Of a stretch of DNA of 26,363 nt, positions 1-7,947 are shown one piece after another. Source of the DNA: Betaproteobacteria bacterium (lineage in GTDB: Bacteria; Pseudomonadota; Gammaproteobacteria; Burkholderiales; Burkholderiaceae_E). The notes under the pieces were generated by a model. That model searched no databases, was not told the origin of the DNA, and was given only the letters and a program-made list of their open reading frames with translations. Each line of letters begins with the position of its first letter. Position 1 is the stretch's first letter. A program made the position numbers and the translations under genes. Where the stretch lies: the NCBI GenBank assembly GCA_016868095.1, contig VGHV01000004.1, positions 1-26,363 of the forward strand, in the 5' to 3' direction.

Positions 1-7
1 GTTTTTC

Positions 8-706
8 ATGAATAAGCTCTATCCCGACGCCAAAGCAGCGCTTGAAGATATCGCGCGGCACGGGCAAATGATTGCGGTTGGAGGATTTGGCCTTTGCGGC
101 ATTCCGGAGGCGCTTATCGCTGCGATTCGAGATCTCGGTGTTCGCGAACTGACGGCGATTTCGAATAATGCTGGGGTCGATGGATTCGGCCTGGGACAAT
201 TGCTCGCCACGCGACAAATCCGAAAGATGATTGCCAGTTATGTGGGTGAAAATAAGGAGTTTGAGCGGCAATACCTTGCCGGGGAGCTCGAACTCGAATT
301 TACGCCTCAGGGTACTTTGGCCGAGAAGCTGCGCGCAGGTGGTGCCGGTATACCTGGTTTTTATACCCGTACAGGCGTAGGCACGCTGGTTGCCGAGGGC
401 AAAGAAATCAAGCAGTTTGACGGGCAGGACTATGTGCTCGAGCGATCGCTCGTGCCTGATCTCGCATTGGTTAAGGCTCATACCGCCGACCGTGCCGGAA
501 ATCTTATCTTTCGGCGAACGGCGCGAAACTTCAATCCGAATGTCGCGATGGCGGGACGTATCACCGTGGTCGAAGTTGAGCATTTAGTCGAAAAAGGGGA
601 GCTTGATCCCGATCAAATCCACTTGCCGGGCATTTTTGTGCACCGGATTGTTGTTAACAAATCCCCCGAAAGACGCATCGAGCAACGGACCACTCGTCCG
701 GACTAA
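8..706 (+). CDS. scoA: 3-oxoacid CoA-transferase subunit A
   Basis: This is the alpha subunit (232 aa) of a two-subunit CoA-transferase, probably succinyl-CoA:3-ketoacid CoA-transferase, which moves CoA between succinate and acetoacetate in the cytoplasm. The family I CoA-transferase signature is visible: [10 protein letters not shown] at residues 25-34, SNNAG at 52-56, and [15 protein letters not shown] at about 112-126. The length is typical for the family. The start at base 8 is the first ATG in frame and the match to the family begins at once, but only seven bases lie upstream, so its ribosome binding site and promoter are not in view. Subunit B follows 19 bases downstream, as is usual for these operons. 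The closely related adipate and acetate CoA-transferases (pcaI, atoD) cannot be excluded from sequence alone. Confidence 0.9.
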   Translation: MNKLYPDAKAALEDIARHGQMIAVGGFGLCGIPEALIAAIRDLGVRELTAISNNAGVDGFGLGQLLATRQIRKMIASYVGENKEFERQYLAGELELEFTPQGTLAEKLRAGGAGIPGFYTRTGVGTLVAEGKEIKQFDGQDYVLERSLVPDLALVKAHTADRAGNLIFRRTARNFNPNVAMAGRITVVEVEHLVEKGELDPDQIHLPGIFVHRIVVNKSPERRIEQRTTRPD

Positions 707-725
707 TCAGCACAGGGAGGCAAGC

Positions 726-1367
726 ATGGCCTGGACACGCGATGAAATGGCTGCGCGCGCAGCGCAGGAACTTCAAGATGGGTTTTATGTCAATTTGGGT
801 ATTGGTTTACCAACCCTTGTTGCTAACCATGTTCCGGAGGGTATGGAGGTCTGGCTTCAAAGTGAGAATGGACTTTTAGGGATTGGACCCTTTCCCCGCG
901 ACAGCGAAGTCGACCCCGACATGATAAACGCGGGCAAACAGACGGTGACGACCTTGGCAGGCTCTGCCATTTTTTCCTCAGCCGACTCCTTTGCCATGAT
1001 TCGTGGCGGAAAAATCAATCTTGCCATCCTTGGGGCCATGCAAGTCAGTGCCGGGGGCGATCTTGCCAACTGGATGATCCCCGGGAAAATGGTCAAGGGT
1101 ATGGGTGGCGCAATGGACCTTGTGGCCGGGGTCGGCCGAGTGCTTGTTTTGATGGAGCACACCGCCAAGCGCAAGGATGGCGGGGAAGACTTAAAGATTC
1201 TCGAACAATGTTCACTGCCTCTTACCGGATTGGGCGTTGTGAATCGCATCATCACCGATTTAGCGGTTATCGATGTGACGTCGCATGGTCTAAAGCTGAT
1301 CGAATGTGCGCAAGGCGTCTCTGCTGATCTGGTTCAAAGCAAAACAGGCGCAACCGTACTTAACTAA
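726..1367 (+). CDS. scoB: 3-oxoacid CoA-transferase subunit B
   Basis: This is the beta subunit (213 aa), which carries the catalytic glutamate that forms the glutamyl-CoA thioester in family I CoA-transferases. The signature [12 protein letters not shown] is at residues 46-57, with the presumed active-site Glu at 47; [11 protein letters not shown] (25-35) is also typical. I chose the ATG at 726 because the strong GGGAGG ribosome binding site at 715-720 sits just upstream and the protein then begins MAWTRDEMA, as in relatives. A longer reading frame from 603 would overlap subunit A with an unrelated peptide. The gene ends at a TAA just before a convergent spacer. The pair probably supports ketone-body or polyhydroxybutyrate carbon use. 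Confidence 0.93.
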   Translation: MAWTRDEMAARAAQELQDGFYVNLGIGLPTLVANHVPEGMEVWLQSENGLLGIGPFPRDSEVDPDMINAGKQTVTTLAGSAIFSSADSFAMIRGGKINLAILGAMQVSAGGDLANWMIPGKMVKGMGGAMDLVAGVGRVLVLMEHTAKRKDGGEDLKILEQCSLPLTGLGVVNRIITDLAVIDVTSHGLKLIECAQGVSADLVQSKTGATVLN

Positions 1368-1466
1368 GTAGGGTCCAGCACCTATTAACGGGCTCCTCGG
1401 ACCAACATCGAACTGATGTTGTCTAGGCCGCGCTTCTCGGACCAACACCGAGCGGTTCGCGTGCTG
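1368..1466. other. Convergent intergenic spacer with repeated hairpins
   Basis: This spacer separates the 3' end of scoB (plus) from the 3' end of the lipoprotein gene (minus). It holds a direct repeat, ctcggaccaacatcga at 1396-1411 and ctcggaccaacaccga at 1436-1451, with one mismatch and a period of exactly 40 bases. Each copy takes part in a small stem-loop: CAACATC/GATGTTG (1403-1409 with 1415-1421, 5-base loop) and CTCGG/CCGAG (1436-1440 with 1448-1452, 7-base loop). The position fits a bidirectional transcription end, but there is no T tract, so a classical intrinsic terminator is not shown. Confidence 0.5.
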
Positions 1467-2120
1467 CTAACGAGCCCCTGGTAACCATTGACGGCTTTGC
1501 AGACCCAGTAAAAATGCGCTGACCATTTCTTCGAGCTCGGGACGCAAACCGTAGGCTTGACTGCTTCGATGACTCGCTCCCCACAACATCCGCTTCGTGC
1601 TCGCTTCATAAAGACTGGCTGATGTAGTGATCGTGGTTACAGGGACTTGGGTCCAAACGGTGCCACCATACCAGCGACGGTAGGGCCCCCAATAGCCGAG
1701 TCCCGCATGACTGATTGGCGCAAGTTGTCGGCTTTGTTGGGGGGGCATCGCCTGGAGTAATAGAACATGACTTGCCTTGGCTTGAACCACTGCAAGCTGG
1801 AGGGTTTGCTCATCGGGTGGGCCGCTACGATCGGGTAATAGTCGCCATCCAGCGACGGCTGCAACCCCCGATTTCCCAATGGCTTCGCTCATTAAATCCT
1901 CGCTCACGCGCGCGATGACCGCATCGGGGTGTTGGGCGAGCACCATGATTTTGCTTGCAGGTGCTGGTTTGACTGCATCGTCGCTCCACTCAAGGGCAAG
2001 CTGAGGGCTAGCGCATCCAGTGAGTCCCAATACCGAGCCGAGCGCCCCCACCGATGCTGCGAGGTAACGCCGACGGTTTGGCTTTGCGGATTGAAGGGCC
2101 TGTGACTTAATTGAGCGCAT
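1467..2120 (-). CDS. Putative lipoprotein closing the ccm cluster
   Basis: I do not recognise this 217-aa protein as a named family. It has a lipoprotein export signal: a basic stretch NRRRYLAAS (15-23) resembling a Tat twin-arginine motif, a hydrophobic run at 24-32, and a lipobox LTGC at 33-36 that would make Cys36 the lipidated residue. The rest would face the periplasm. A Gly/Trp/Tyr-rich patch (139-153) followed by SASLYEASTKRMLWGAS (167-183) loosely resembles small DUF4136-like lipoproteins; that is an impression, not a database match. It starts three bases after the ccmH stop, so it is probably translated from the ccm transcript. A role in cytochrome c biogenesis is only suggested by position. 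Confidence 0.75.
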   Translation of the reverse strand: MRSIKSQALQSAKPNRRRYLAASVGALGSVLGLTGCASPQLALEWSDDAVKPAPASKIMVLAQHPDAVIARVSEDLMSEAIGKSGVAAVAGWRLLPDRSGPPDEQTLQLAVVQAKASHVLLLQAMPPQQSRQLAPISHAGLGYWGPYRRWYGGTVWTQVPVTTITTSASLYEASTKRMLWGASHRSSQAYGLRPELEEMVSAFLLGLQSRQWLPGAR

Positions 2121-2123
2121 GAT

Positions 2124-2561
2124 TCATCGACCTTTCTCGTCATCGTCAGCAAGAAGTAATTGCCTGGCTCGCTGCATTTGGTCTTCGCGTCCAGGACTAG
2201 TTCGTGAAGGGGCTATGGAACGGCGCCTTTGCACGGTCCTCCAAATTAAACCTCCTATTGCCAGGCTGACAAATGGCCCTGCCCACAAAATGGCAGTGCT
2301 CGCCTGCATTTGGGGCTTGTAGAGGACGAAGTCGCCATAACGTTGGACGAGCCAGTGCTTAATTTGTTCGTCGCTTGAGCCCTTTGCAATTTGACTCTGT
2401 ACTTCATGACGAAGATCAACCGCCAGATCGGCGGCTGAGTCCGCAAGGCTTTGGTTTTGGCAGACAAGGCAGCGGATCTCGGTATAAAGTTTTCGCAAGC
2501 GCTGCTGCTGAGCCTCATCGAGGGTAACAGGGGGTAGTTGATTGGGTTGGGCCTGGCTCAT
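2124..2561 (-). CDS. ccmH: Cytochrome c maturation protein CcmH (no visible signal peptide)
   Basis: CcmH is the thiol-active partner that keeps apocytochrome heme-binding cysteines reduced for the heme lyase CcmF. The redox motif RCLVCQNQSLADS is at 30-42 (LRCxxCQN in the family), and residues 43-85 match the family core, ending in RYGDFVLYKP. One membrane helix is at about 88-108, followed by basic QRRRS. The protein is 145 aa. Unlike typical CcmH it starts MSQAQPNQLPPVTLDEAQQQ, with no hydrophobic signal sequence. In frame upstream there is a stop 30 bases before the ATG, so no longer start rescues it. The small CcmI-like TPR domain is not fused here; ccmI is a separate gene at the front of the cluster. 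Confidence 0.92.
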   Translation of the reverse strand: MSQAQPNQLPPVTLDEAQQQRLRKLYTEIRCLVCQNQSLADSAADLAVDLRHEVQSQIAKGSSDEQIKHWLVQRYGDFVLYKPQMQASTAILWAGPFVSLAIGGLIWRTVQRRRSIAPSRTSPGREDQMQRARQLLLADDDEKGR

Positions 2562-2580
2562 CAGCTTGTCACTTCCATGC

Positions 2581-3123
2581 TTAAGGCTTTAACTGCTCAA
2601 TCATGGGACGCAATTGCTTGTCGATGATATCTGCGGTTAATGGGCCTACATGCTTGAATCTGACGGTATTGTCCTTATCAATCAAAAAGGTTTCTGGGGC
2701 GCCGTAAACCCCCCATTCAATGGCAGCTTTGCCTTGTAAGTCCATCAGCACCGTCGCATAAGGATTACCCAATCTTGAAAGCCAGTCTCGCGACTGGGCA
2801 GGTGAATCCTTCCATGCGAGTCCTACGATTGGCAGCAGTCCTTCCGCGGCCAGTCGATTAAGAAGCGGATGTTCGACCTGGCAGCCACTGCACCAGGAGC
2901 CCCAAACGTTGAGAAGCCAGACCTGCCCCTTAAGATCCTTGACCCGCAGTGCTTGGGATTGCATATCGAGCACATCCAGTCCTTCGAGAACCTCGCTAGG
3001 TGCGGCCTTATTGATCAGAGGCGAAGGTATGTCACGCGGGTTTCGGTCTAAACTTTTGAGCAAGAACCAAGCAATCACCAAAAAGAGCGCAAGCGGTAAT
3101 CCTGCTCTGATCCATCGGTTCAT
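2581..3123 (-). CDS. ccmG: Thiol:disulfide interchange protein CcmG/DsbE
   Basis: This is a membrane-anchored periplasmic thioredoxin-like protein (180 aa) that reduces apocytochrome c or CcmH before heme attachment. An N-terminal anchor helix lies at about 7-24. The thioredoxin fold carries WGSWCSGCQVEHP at 74-86, with active cysteines 78 and 81. The dipeptide between them is Ser-Gly rather than the more common Pro-Thr or Pro-Val. The cis-proline region GVYGAPETFLIDKD is further downstream. The start overlaps the ccmF stop by four bases, so the two are likely translationally coupled. Its stop is 19 bases before the ccmH start. Confidence 0.95.
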   Translation of the reverse strand: MNRWIRAGLPLALFLVIAWFLLKSLDRNPRDIPSPLINKAAPSEVLEGLDVLDMQSQALRVKDLKGQVWLLNVWGSWCSGCQVEHPLLNRLAAEGLLPIVGLAWKDSPAQSRDWLSRLGNPYATVLMDLQGKAAIEWGVYGAPETFLIDKDNTVRFKHVGPLTADIIDKQLRPMIEQLKP

Positions 3124-5117
3124 CCCGAAACCTTACCCGATCGACTCGTGACATCCATTGCAGCGGTGTTTGGGGAAGGCACGCGCCGTCTTCGGTACCG
3201 AGCATCGGCAGCAGCCCAGAACCCGCCCAGACCCATCATCAAAACACCCAACCAGATCCAATTGACGGCGGGTTTTTTTTGTACGCGAGTGACCCATCCA
3301 CCATCGACAGCCTCACCGAGTGAGATGTATAAATCGCCAAGCAAACTTCGCTTGATGCCGGCTTCGGTCATCACCATGCTTGATGCTTTGTAGCGGCGCT
3401 TTTCAGGTCGGAGTTCGCCGATGACCTGATTGTCTCGGAGCAATTCAAAGCGGACTTGAATCGCTTCATAGTTGGGACCTTGCCTGCCGCTAGTCTCGGC
3501 GTAGCGCAGGCTTAAGCGATCATCAATAGTCAGTACATCGCCGGGTGAGAGCTTTTTTTCGATTTCGATCTCATAGCTGTTGACCAGGGTGACGCCAAGT
3601 ACAAAGGCAGCCACGCCAAGATGGGCGAGTTGCATCCCCCACCATGAACCTGGCTGAAGCGCAAGCCGAGACACATCGATACCCCCCGACGGAGCCTTCA
3701 TGTTTTCAAGGGTCGCCAAGCCGACGCCGCCAGCGACCCAGAGCGCCATCACAAGACCCAGCGCAGTCATGGGCTTATAGCTGCTATCTGCGGTTAAAGG
3801 CAGCAAAAGCCCGATCACGAGACTCGCTGCAAAAGCCCATCGCATGCGCTGAACGAGGGGTAGCACCGGCGCATCACGCCAGCGGGCAAGCGGTCCGACG
3901 GCCATCAAAAAGAGCGCGGGCAGCATCAGCGGTAAAAACACCGCATCGAAGTAGGGCGGTCCCACCGAAATTTTGCCCATATCCAAGCTATCGAGAATCA
4001 GTGGATAAAGGGTGCCGAGTAAGACAGCAAGCATCGCCACCACCATCACGATGTTGTTGGCAAGTAGCATCGACTCGCGCGACATCGCGCTGTAGGCTTG
4101 ACTTGCGTGAACTTTGTGGGCGCGTGCGGCGTAAAGGCTTAATGAGCCACCGATCACCATACAAAGAAAAATCAGGATGAACACACCTCGCGTGGGATCG
4201 GTAGCAAAGGCATGGACCGAGGTCAACACCCCAGAGCGAACCAGGAAGGTTCCCAACAGACTCAGGCTAAAACTCATGATCGCAAGCAGTACAGTCCAGC
4301 TTCGAAAATTCCCCCGTTTTTCCGTCACGGCCAGTGAATGAATCAGCGCAGTGCCCGTCAGCCATGGCATGAAGGAGGCGTTTTCAACCGGATCCCAAAA
4401 CCACCAACCGCCCCAACCGAGTTCGTAATAAGCCCAAAAAGAGCCCAAGCAAATGCCCAACGATAAGAAAGCCCACGCAACATTGGTCCATGGTCTGACC
4501 CAGCGTGCCCAGGCGCTGTCAAATCGGCCCTCAATAAGTCCGGCGATAGCAAAGGCGAAGGCAACAGCAAAGCCCACGTAGCCCATGTAAAGCAAGGGCG
4601 GGTGAAAGACCATGCCAGGGTCTTGTAAGAGCGGATTGAGATCGCGTCCGTTTATTGGTGCCGGAACAACCCGATCAAAGGGGTTTGAGGTGATGAGGGC
4701 AAACAAGTAAAAGCCAATACTCACAGCGCCAAGAACGGCTAAAACCCTTGCTCGCATCGCTTGCGGCAAATTGCCCGATAGGGCTGCCAACGCTGCCGTC
4801 CATGCTGCAAGCATCAAGATCCACAAGAGCATCGACCCTTCGTGGGAGCCCCAGCTTGCCGCAACCCGATACCAAAAGGGGAGGTCGCGATTCGAGTGAT
4901 TAGCAACCAGTTGATTGCTAAAGTCGTGACTAATAAAGTTTTCCACGAGGCACACGAAGGCAAGCAACACTAATAAAAGCTGCCAATAAGCCGCAGGAGA
5001 GGCCATGCCCATCAAACGAGCGTCCCTGCGCCAAACGCCAAGACTTGGGAAAATGGCAAGGCAGATGCCACAGAGCATGGCGAGTGCAAGTGCTAGGTGA
5101 CCAAGTTCTGAAGTCAT
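3120..5117 (-). CDS. ccmF: Heme lyase CcmF
   Basis: CcmF is the large polytopic membrane protein that takes heme from holo-CcmE and attaches it to the CxxCH motifs of apocytochrome c. The 665-aa protein has many hydrophobic helices and the family tryptophan-rich heme-handling motif [12 protein letters not shown] at 235-246. [11 protein letters not shown] at 172-182 is another conserved block, containing a conserved His. A long periplasmic part near residues 520-610 is followed by a last helix near 620-640. The length is normal for CcmF. The ATG overlaps the ccmE stop by four bases, and the stop overlaps the ccmG start, consistent with one coupled transcript. Confidence 0.97.
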   Translation of the reverse strand: MTSELGHLALALAMLCGICLAIFPSLGVWRRDARLMGMASPAAYWQLLLVLLAFVCLVENFISHDFSNQLVANHSNRDLPFWYRVAASWGSHEGSMLLWILMLAAWTAALAALSGNLPQAMRARVLAVLGAVSIGFYLFALITSNPFDRVVPAPINGRDLNPLLQDPGMVFHPPLLYMGYVGFAVAFAFAIAGLIEGRFDSAWARWVRPWTNVAWAFLSLGICLGSFWAYYELGWGGWWFWDPVENASFMPWLTGTALIHSLAVTEKRGNFRSWTVLLAIMSFSLSLLGTFLVRSGVLTSVHAFATDPTRGVFILIFLCMVIGGSLSLYAARAHKVHASQAYSAMSRESMLLANNIVMVVAMLAVLLGTLYPLILDSLDMGKISVGPPYFDAVFLPLMLPALFLMAVGPLARWRDAPVLPLVQRMRWAFAASLVIGLLLPLTADSSYKPMTALGLVMALWVAGGVGLATLENMKAPSGGIDVSRLALQPGSWWGMQLAHLGVAAFVLGVTLVNSYEIEIEKKLSPGDVLTIDDRLSLRYAETSGRQGPNYEAIQVRFELLRDNQVIGELRPEKRRYKASSMVMTEAGIKRSLLGDLYISLGEAVDGGWVTRVQKKPAVNWIWLGVLMMGLGGFWAAADARYRRRRVPSPNTAAMDVTSRSGKVSG

Positions 5118-5584
5118 GGCTTTGTCGGTGCCTTCTGGAATTGCTCGGGCGCGCCCACGGGGTGGCCCGCTTTTTTCAAAGCCTCAGCGGCTTCGGGTGG
5201 CATGTAATTTTCATCGTGTTTTGCGAGTACTTCCTTCGCCAGAAACCGGCCGTCTGCTTGCATCATGCCTTGCGCGACCACACCTGCGCCTTCTTTAAAC
5301 AGATCGGGGAGGATGCCCTGGAAGTGAACTTGCACTGTTTTAGCCTGGTCAGTGACGGCAAATTGCATCTTCAGGCCATCGGTCTCGCGTTGTAGGGAGC
5401 CGGGCACAACCAACCCGCCAATTCGAAAGCTCTTTCCCTGGGGTGCCTCACCGTTGGCGACCTGAGTCGGCGTAAAAAAGAAGACAAGATTGCTGCGAAA
5501 AGCGTTAAGCACCAAGGCCGTGGCGACAACCAGGGCTGTGATCAAAGCTGCGACCATAACGAGCCGCTTTTGGCGCGGACTCAT
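5114..5584 (-). CDS. ccmE: Periplasmic heme chaperone CcmE
   Basis: CcmE binds heme covalently in the periplasm and passes it to CcmF. The 156-aa protein has a basic start (SPRQKRL), a single anchor helix at about 8-28 and a beta-barrel domain beginning FRIGGLVV. The covalent heme ligand is visible: His123 within [10 protein letters not shown] (121-130), with Tyr127 as the likely axial ligand. This corresponds to the HxxxY arrangement of the E. coli protein. The C-terminal tail is flexible and Lys/Pro-rich. Start and stop both overlap neighbouring ccm genes by four bases. Confidence 0.97.
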   Translation of the reverse strand: MSPRQKRLVMVAALITALVVATALVLNAFRSNLVFFFTPTQVANGEAPQGKSFRIGGLVVPGSLQRETDGLKMQFAVTDQAKTVQVHFQGILPDLFKEGAGVVAQGMMQADGRFLAKEVLAKHDENYMPPEAAEALKKAGHPVGAPEQFQKAPTKP

Positions 5585-5763
5585 GATGGCTCACGCTGCG
5601 ATAAGTCAGAACGCCCCTCGGGCGTTGAATCGATGCCTTCTTCCATACGCTCTGCCTCTTCGAGAACACGCTTTCGCTGTCTAAGCAATGCATATAACTC
5701 GATAAGTACGACCCCTGCAAACACCCCATATGACATCAGGATATAAAAGCTGTGATCTTTCAA
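5581..5763 (-). CDS. ccmD: Heme exporter protein CcmD (TTG start)
   Basis: CcmD is a small membrane protein that helps release holo-CcmE from the CcmABC complex. I call 60 aa starting at a TTG codon (complement of 5761-5763), because an AAGGAG ribosome binding site lies seven bases upstream and the protein then begins [17 protein letters not shown], the usual CcmD opening. An ATG further upstream at 5853 would give 90 aa but would overlap the end of ccmC and add a non-family leader. One helix lies at about 8-27, followed by the basic RQRKRVLEE typical of CcmD and an acidic tail. It overlaps the ccmE start by four bases and follows the ccmC stop by 16 bases. Confidence 0.88.
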   Translation of the reverse strand: MKDHSFYILMSYGVFAGVVLIELYALLRQRKRVLEEAERMEEGIDSTPEGRSDLSQREPS

Positions 5764-5779
5764 GCTTGTGCTCCTTCGA

Positions 5780-6559
5780 TTACCTGGGGACGCCTGCGCT
5801 GGAGGCTTCTGCTTGGTTCTTGAGTGACTTATCCCAACTGCTTCGAGGTTCACGCTTGATAATGAGGCTACGAACCCTGACCAGACTTGCCGCGATGCTG
5901 TAGGCCCAGGCCGCAGCGGTCATGATCAACATGGCTGTAAGCATGGTTTGCGCCATTTTGGGCGCTGCGGTCAAGGAAACGCTTGCTCCCTGATGAAGGG
6001 TGTTCCACCACTTTACCGAGAAGTAAATGATGGGCACATTCACCGCACCGACGATCGACATCAGCGCACAAGCCTTATCCGCTTTGCGATCGTCATCGAT
6101 CGATGCACGCAACCCGATAACCCCAAAGTAGAGAAAGAGAAGAATCAATTCCGAGGTAATTCTTGCGTCCCAAACCCAATAGGTTCCCCAAGTTGGTTTA
6201 CCCCAGAAAGCGCCTGTCCAGAGGGCAACAAAAGTCATCCAGGCGCCGGTGGGTGCTAATGCTTGCAGCATCATTGCCGAGAGCCGTGTTTTAAGAACGA
6301 GCCCTAAAACGCCCCAAAAGGCCATCGCCAAATAAATAATCATGGACATCCATGCCGCAGGAACATGAATGAAAATGATGCGATACGACTCACCTTGTTG
6401 CCAGTCGGTCGGAGCAACGATAAAGCCGATGTAAAGGCCGATCGAGGCCAGCACGGCTGCCATGAAAAACAAGGGCGTCACTAGATGACCTGCGAGCGGG
6501 TAGAAACGCGCAGGTGCCGCGTATTGCGACCACCACGAACCGTTTTCAATAGCCTTCAT
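5780..6559 (-). CDS. ccmC: Heme exporter membrane protein CcmC
   Basis: CcmC is the six-helix membrane protein that presents heme to CcmE for covalent attachment. The 259-aa product has the tryptophan-rich periplasmic motif WGTYWVWD at 124-131 and the two flanking histidines expected for heme ligation: His65 in FIHVPAAW and His189 in WWNTLHQG. It is typical in length or slightly long, with an N-terminal stretch (ENGSWWSQYAAPARFY) common in proteobacterial CcmC. ccmB ends 45 bases upstream, the widest gap inside the ccm cluster. ccmD follows 16 bases after the stop. Confidence 0.97.
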   Translation of the reverse strand: MKAIENGSWWSQYAAPARFYPLAGHLVTPLFFMAAVLASIGLYIGFIVAPTDWQQGESYRIIFIHVPAAWMSMIIYLAMAFWGVLGLVLKTRLSAMMLQALAPTGAWMTFVALWTGAFWGKPTWGTYWVWDARITSELILLFLYFGVIGLRASIDDDRKADKACALMSIVGAVNVPIIYFSVKWWNTLHQGASVSLTAAPKMAQTMLTAMLIMTAAAWAYSIAASLVRVRSLIIKREPRSSWDKSLKNQAEASSAGVPR

Positions 6560-6604
6560 CTCGCCCCAATCGATTCGCTCCCATTCACGGTTTTCCTGCT
6601 CAGA

Positions 6605-7264
6605 TCAGTCCATCGCAATTTTAATCGCTTTGCTGCAAGCCCATGGTGCTAGGATTGCTGCAAGGATCAAGCCTGCCGCTAACAGTGACAGATGCGCCTC
6701 AGCCCCCAAGCCAGCACCTTGCGCTTCCACCGCACCTGCCCCGAAGACCAGTACCGGTATGCAAAGTGGGAGCATCAGCAGTGCTAGCAGGGCACCGCCG
6801 CCGCGTGCCGATAAGTTCAATGCCGCGGCGATCGCGCCGATGAGCGTGAGGATGGGGGTACCAAGCAACAAGCCAGCGAGCAAGACGGCGATTGTGTTGA
6901 GATCAAGACCGTACTGAAGTCCAATCAATGGCGCGACCAGGCTTAAAGGGAGGCCGCTTGCTAGCCAGTGAGCGACGAGTTTGCCAAGCAAAATGCTCAT
7001 CCAGGCTTCCGACTGCAAGAGCATTTGCTCAAGGCTGCCGTCCTGGGCGTCGGCTGCGAACATCCTAGGCATCGATAACAAGACTGACAGCAGCGCCGAC
7101 ACCCAACTTACACCCGGCCCAATCGCCAGCAAGGTTTTCGGCTCGGGTTGCATGGCGAGCGGAAAAAGGCTTGCGATCAGCAGAAAAAACACCAAGACGA
7201 GCCAGGCTTCGCTCGCTTGTCGAAGCAAAAGCCGTAAGTCGCGTTGGAGACTGGCAAGAAACAT
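6605..7264 (-). CDS. ccmB: Heme exporter permease subunit CcmB
   Basis: CcmB is the membrane subunit that pairs with the ATPase CcmA in the CcmABCD complex, which uses ATP to release heme-loaded CcmE. The 219-aa protein is almost entirely hydrophobic, with about six predicted helices. The first, at about 20-38 (WLVLVFFLLIASLFPLAM), follows the family opening LQRDLRLLLRQ. The conserved loop with DGSLEQMLLQ lies near 76-85. The position directly after ccmA, with a 17-base gap, supports the call. CcmB is less conserved than CcmC or CcmF, but context and length leave little doubt. Confidence 0.94.
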   Translation of the reverse strand: MFLASLQRDLRLLLRQASEAWLVLVFFLLIASLFPLAMQPEPKTLLAIGPGVSWVSALLSVLLSMPRMFAADAQDGSLEQMLLQSEAWMSILLGKLVAHWLASGLPLSLVAPLIGLQYGLDLNTIAVLLAGLLLGTPILTLIGAIAAALNLSARGGGALLALLMLPLCIPVLVFGAGAVEAQGAGLGAEAHLSLLAAGLILAAILAPWACSKAIKIAMD

Positions 7265-7281
7265 GAGACTTCGTCGCCGCC

Positions 7282-7947
7282 TTAAGCACTCAGTTGCAGG
7301 ACAGCCGCTGTCGGCGCGTTTGGAATAGCTCCGTGTGTGGCGATGATTGCAAAGCCGCCCTGATGCAACAGCTGTGTGAGTAGACTCCCCATTAGGGCTT
7401 GCCCTTGATCATCCAAGGCCGTGCTCGGTTCATCGAGTAACCAGCATAAACGTTGTTGATGCCCGGCGCCTTGTAAGCTCAACACCAACCGGCTCATCGC
7501 CAAGCGCCTTCGCTGTCCTGCCGATAAAACCGCAAAGGGCAGATGCCGCTGTTGGCCGATACCACAACGCTCCAGAGCCGCTTCAAGCGCTTGGTCCCCG
7601 GTGGGCGCTGTGCCATATTGATCGAGGCTTAGCTGCCAGCGCAGGTTCTCAAAGGCGCTCAGGCCATCTTTCCAGCCTTGTGCATGACCCTGAAAAATCA
7701 ATCGAATGCCCGAGCAGCGGGCAAGACTGTCGATTGCTTGGCCATTAAAGCTCAGCTCAGGTTCCTGGTCAAAGCTACGTAAGCCGCAAAGAGCACGTAA
7801 AAGGGTCGACTTGCCTGATCCGTTTGGCCCATGGAGCGCAAGCCACTGCCCGGGCTCTATCCGAAAGCTTAGGTTGTTGATCAGTCTGCGCCGGCCCCTT
7901 GAGAGGAAGATGCGCGAAGCCTTTAAGGCGAAGCTTTCAGCGCTCAC
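7282..7947 (-). CDS. ccmA: Heme exporter ATP-binding protein CcmA
   Basis: CcmA is the ABC ATPase of the CcmABCD complex. The 221-aa protein has Walker A GPNGSGKST at 40-48, an ABC signature written LSAGQRRRLAMSRL (141-154; the Ala in place of Gly is usual in CcmA), Walker B LCWLLDEPSTALDD at 167-180, and a switch histidine in IIATHG at His205. The start overlaps the ccmI stop by four bases, and ccmB follows after 17 bases. The remark that CcmA drives release of holo-CcmE rather than heme transport as such comes from knowledge of the family. Confidence 0.96.
   Translation of the reverse strand: MSAESFALKASRIFLSRGRRRLINNLSFRIEPGQWLALHGPNGSGKSTLLRALCGLRSFDQEPELSFNGQAIDSLARCSGIRLIFQGHAQGWKDGLSAFENLRWQLSLDQYGTAPTGDQALEAALERCGIGQQRHLPFAVLSAGQRRRLAMSRLVLSLQGAGHQQRLCWLLDEPSTALDDQGQALMGSLLTQLLHQGGFAIIATHGAIPNAPTAAVLQLSA

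Noticed and set aside
603..725. Longer start for CoA-transferase subunit B at 603
   Set aside because: It would overlap subunit A out of frame with a peptide unlike the family; the ATG at 726 has a strong GGGAGG site and the family N terminus.
1385..1609. Small minus-strand open frame of 74 codons across the convergent spacer
   Set aside because: It overlaps the lipoprotein gene in another frame, resembles no protein and covers the hairpin repeats.
3644..4180. Open frame of 178 codons on the plus strand opposite ccmF
   Set aside because: Its product is rich in Arg, Ser and Pro without any motif, and lies fully antisense to a clear CcmF; it is a shadow of high-GC coding sequence.
5764..5853. 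Longer CcmD beginning at 5853
   Set aside because: The extra 30 residues overlap the ccmC end, are not hydrophobic and do not match CcmD; the TTG at 5763 has a good ribosome binding site.
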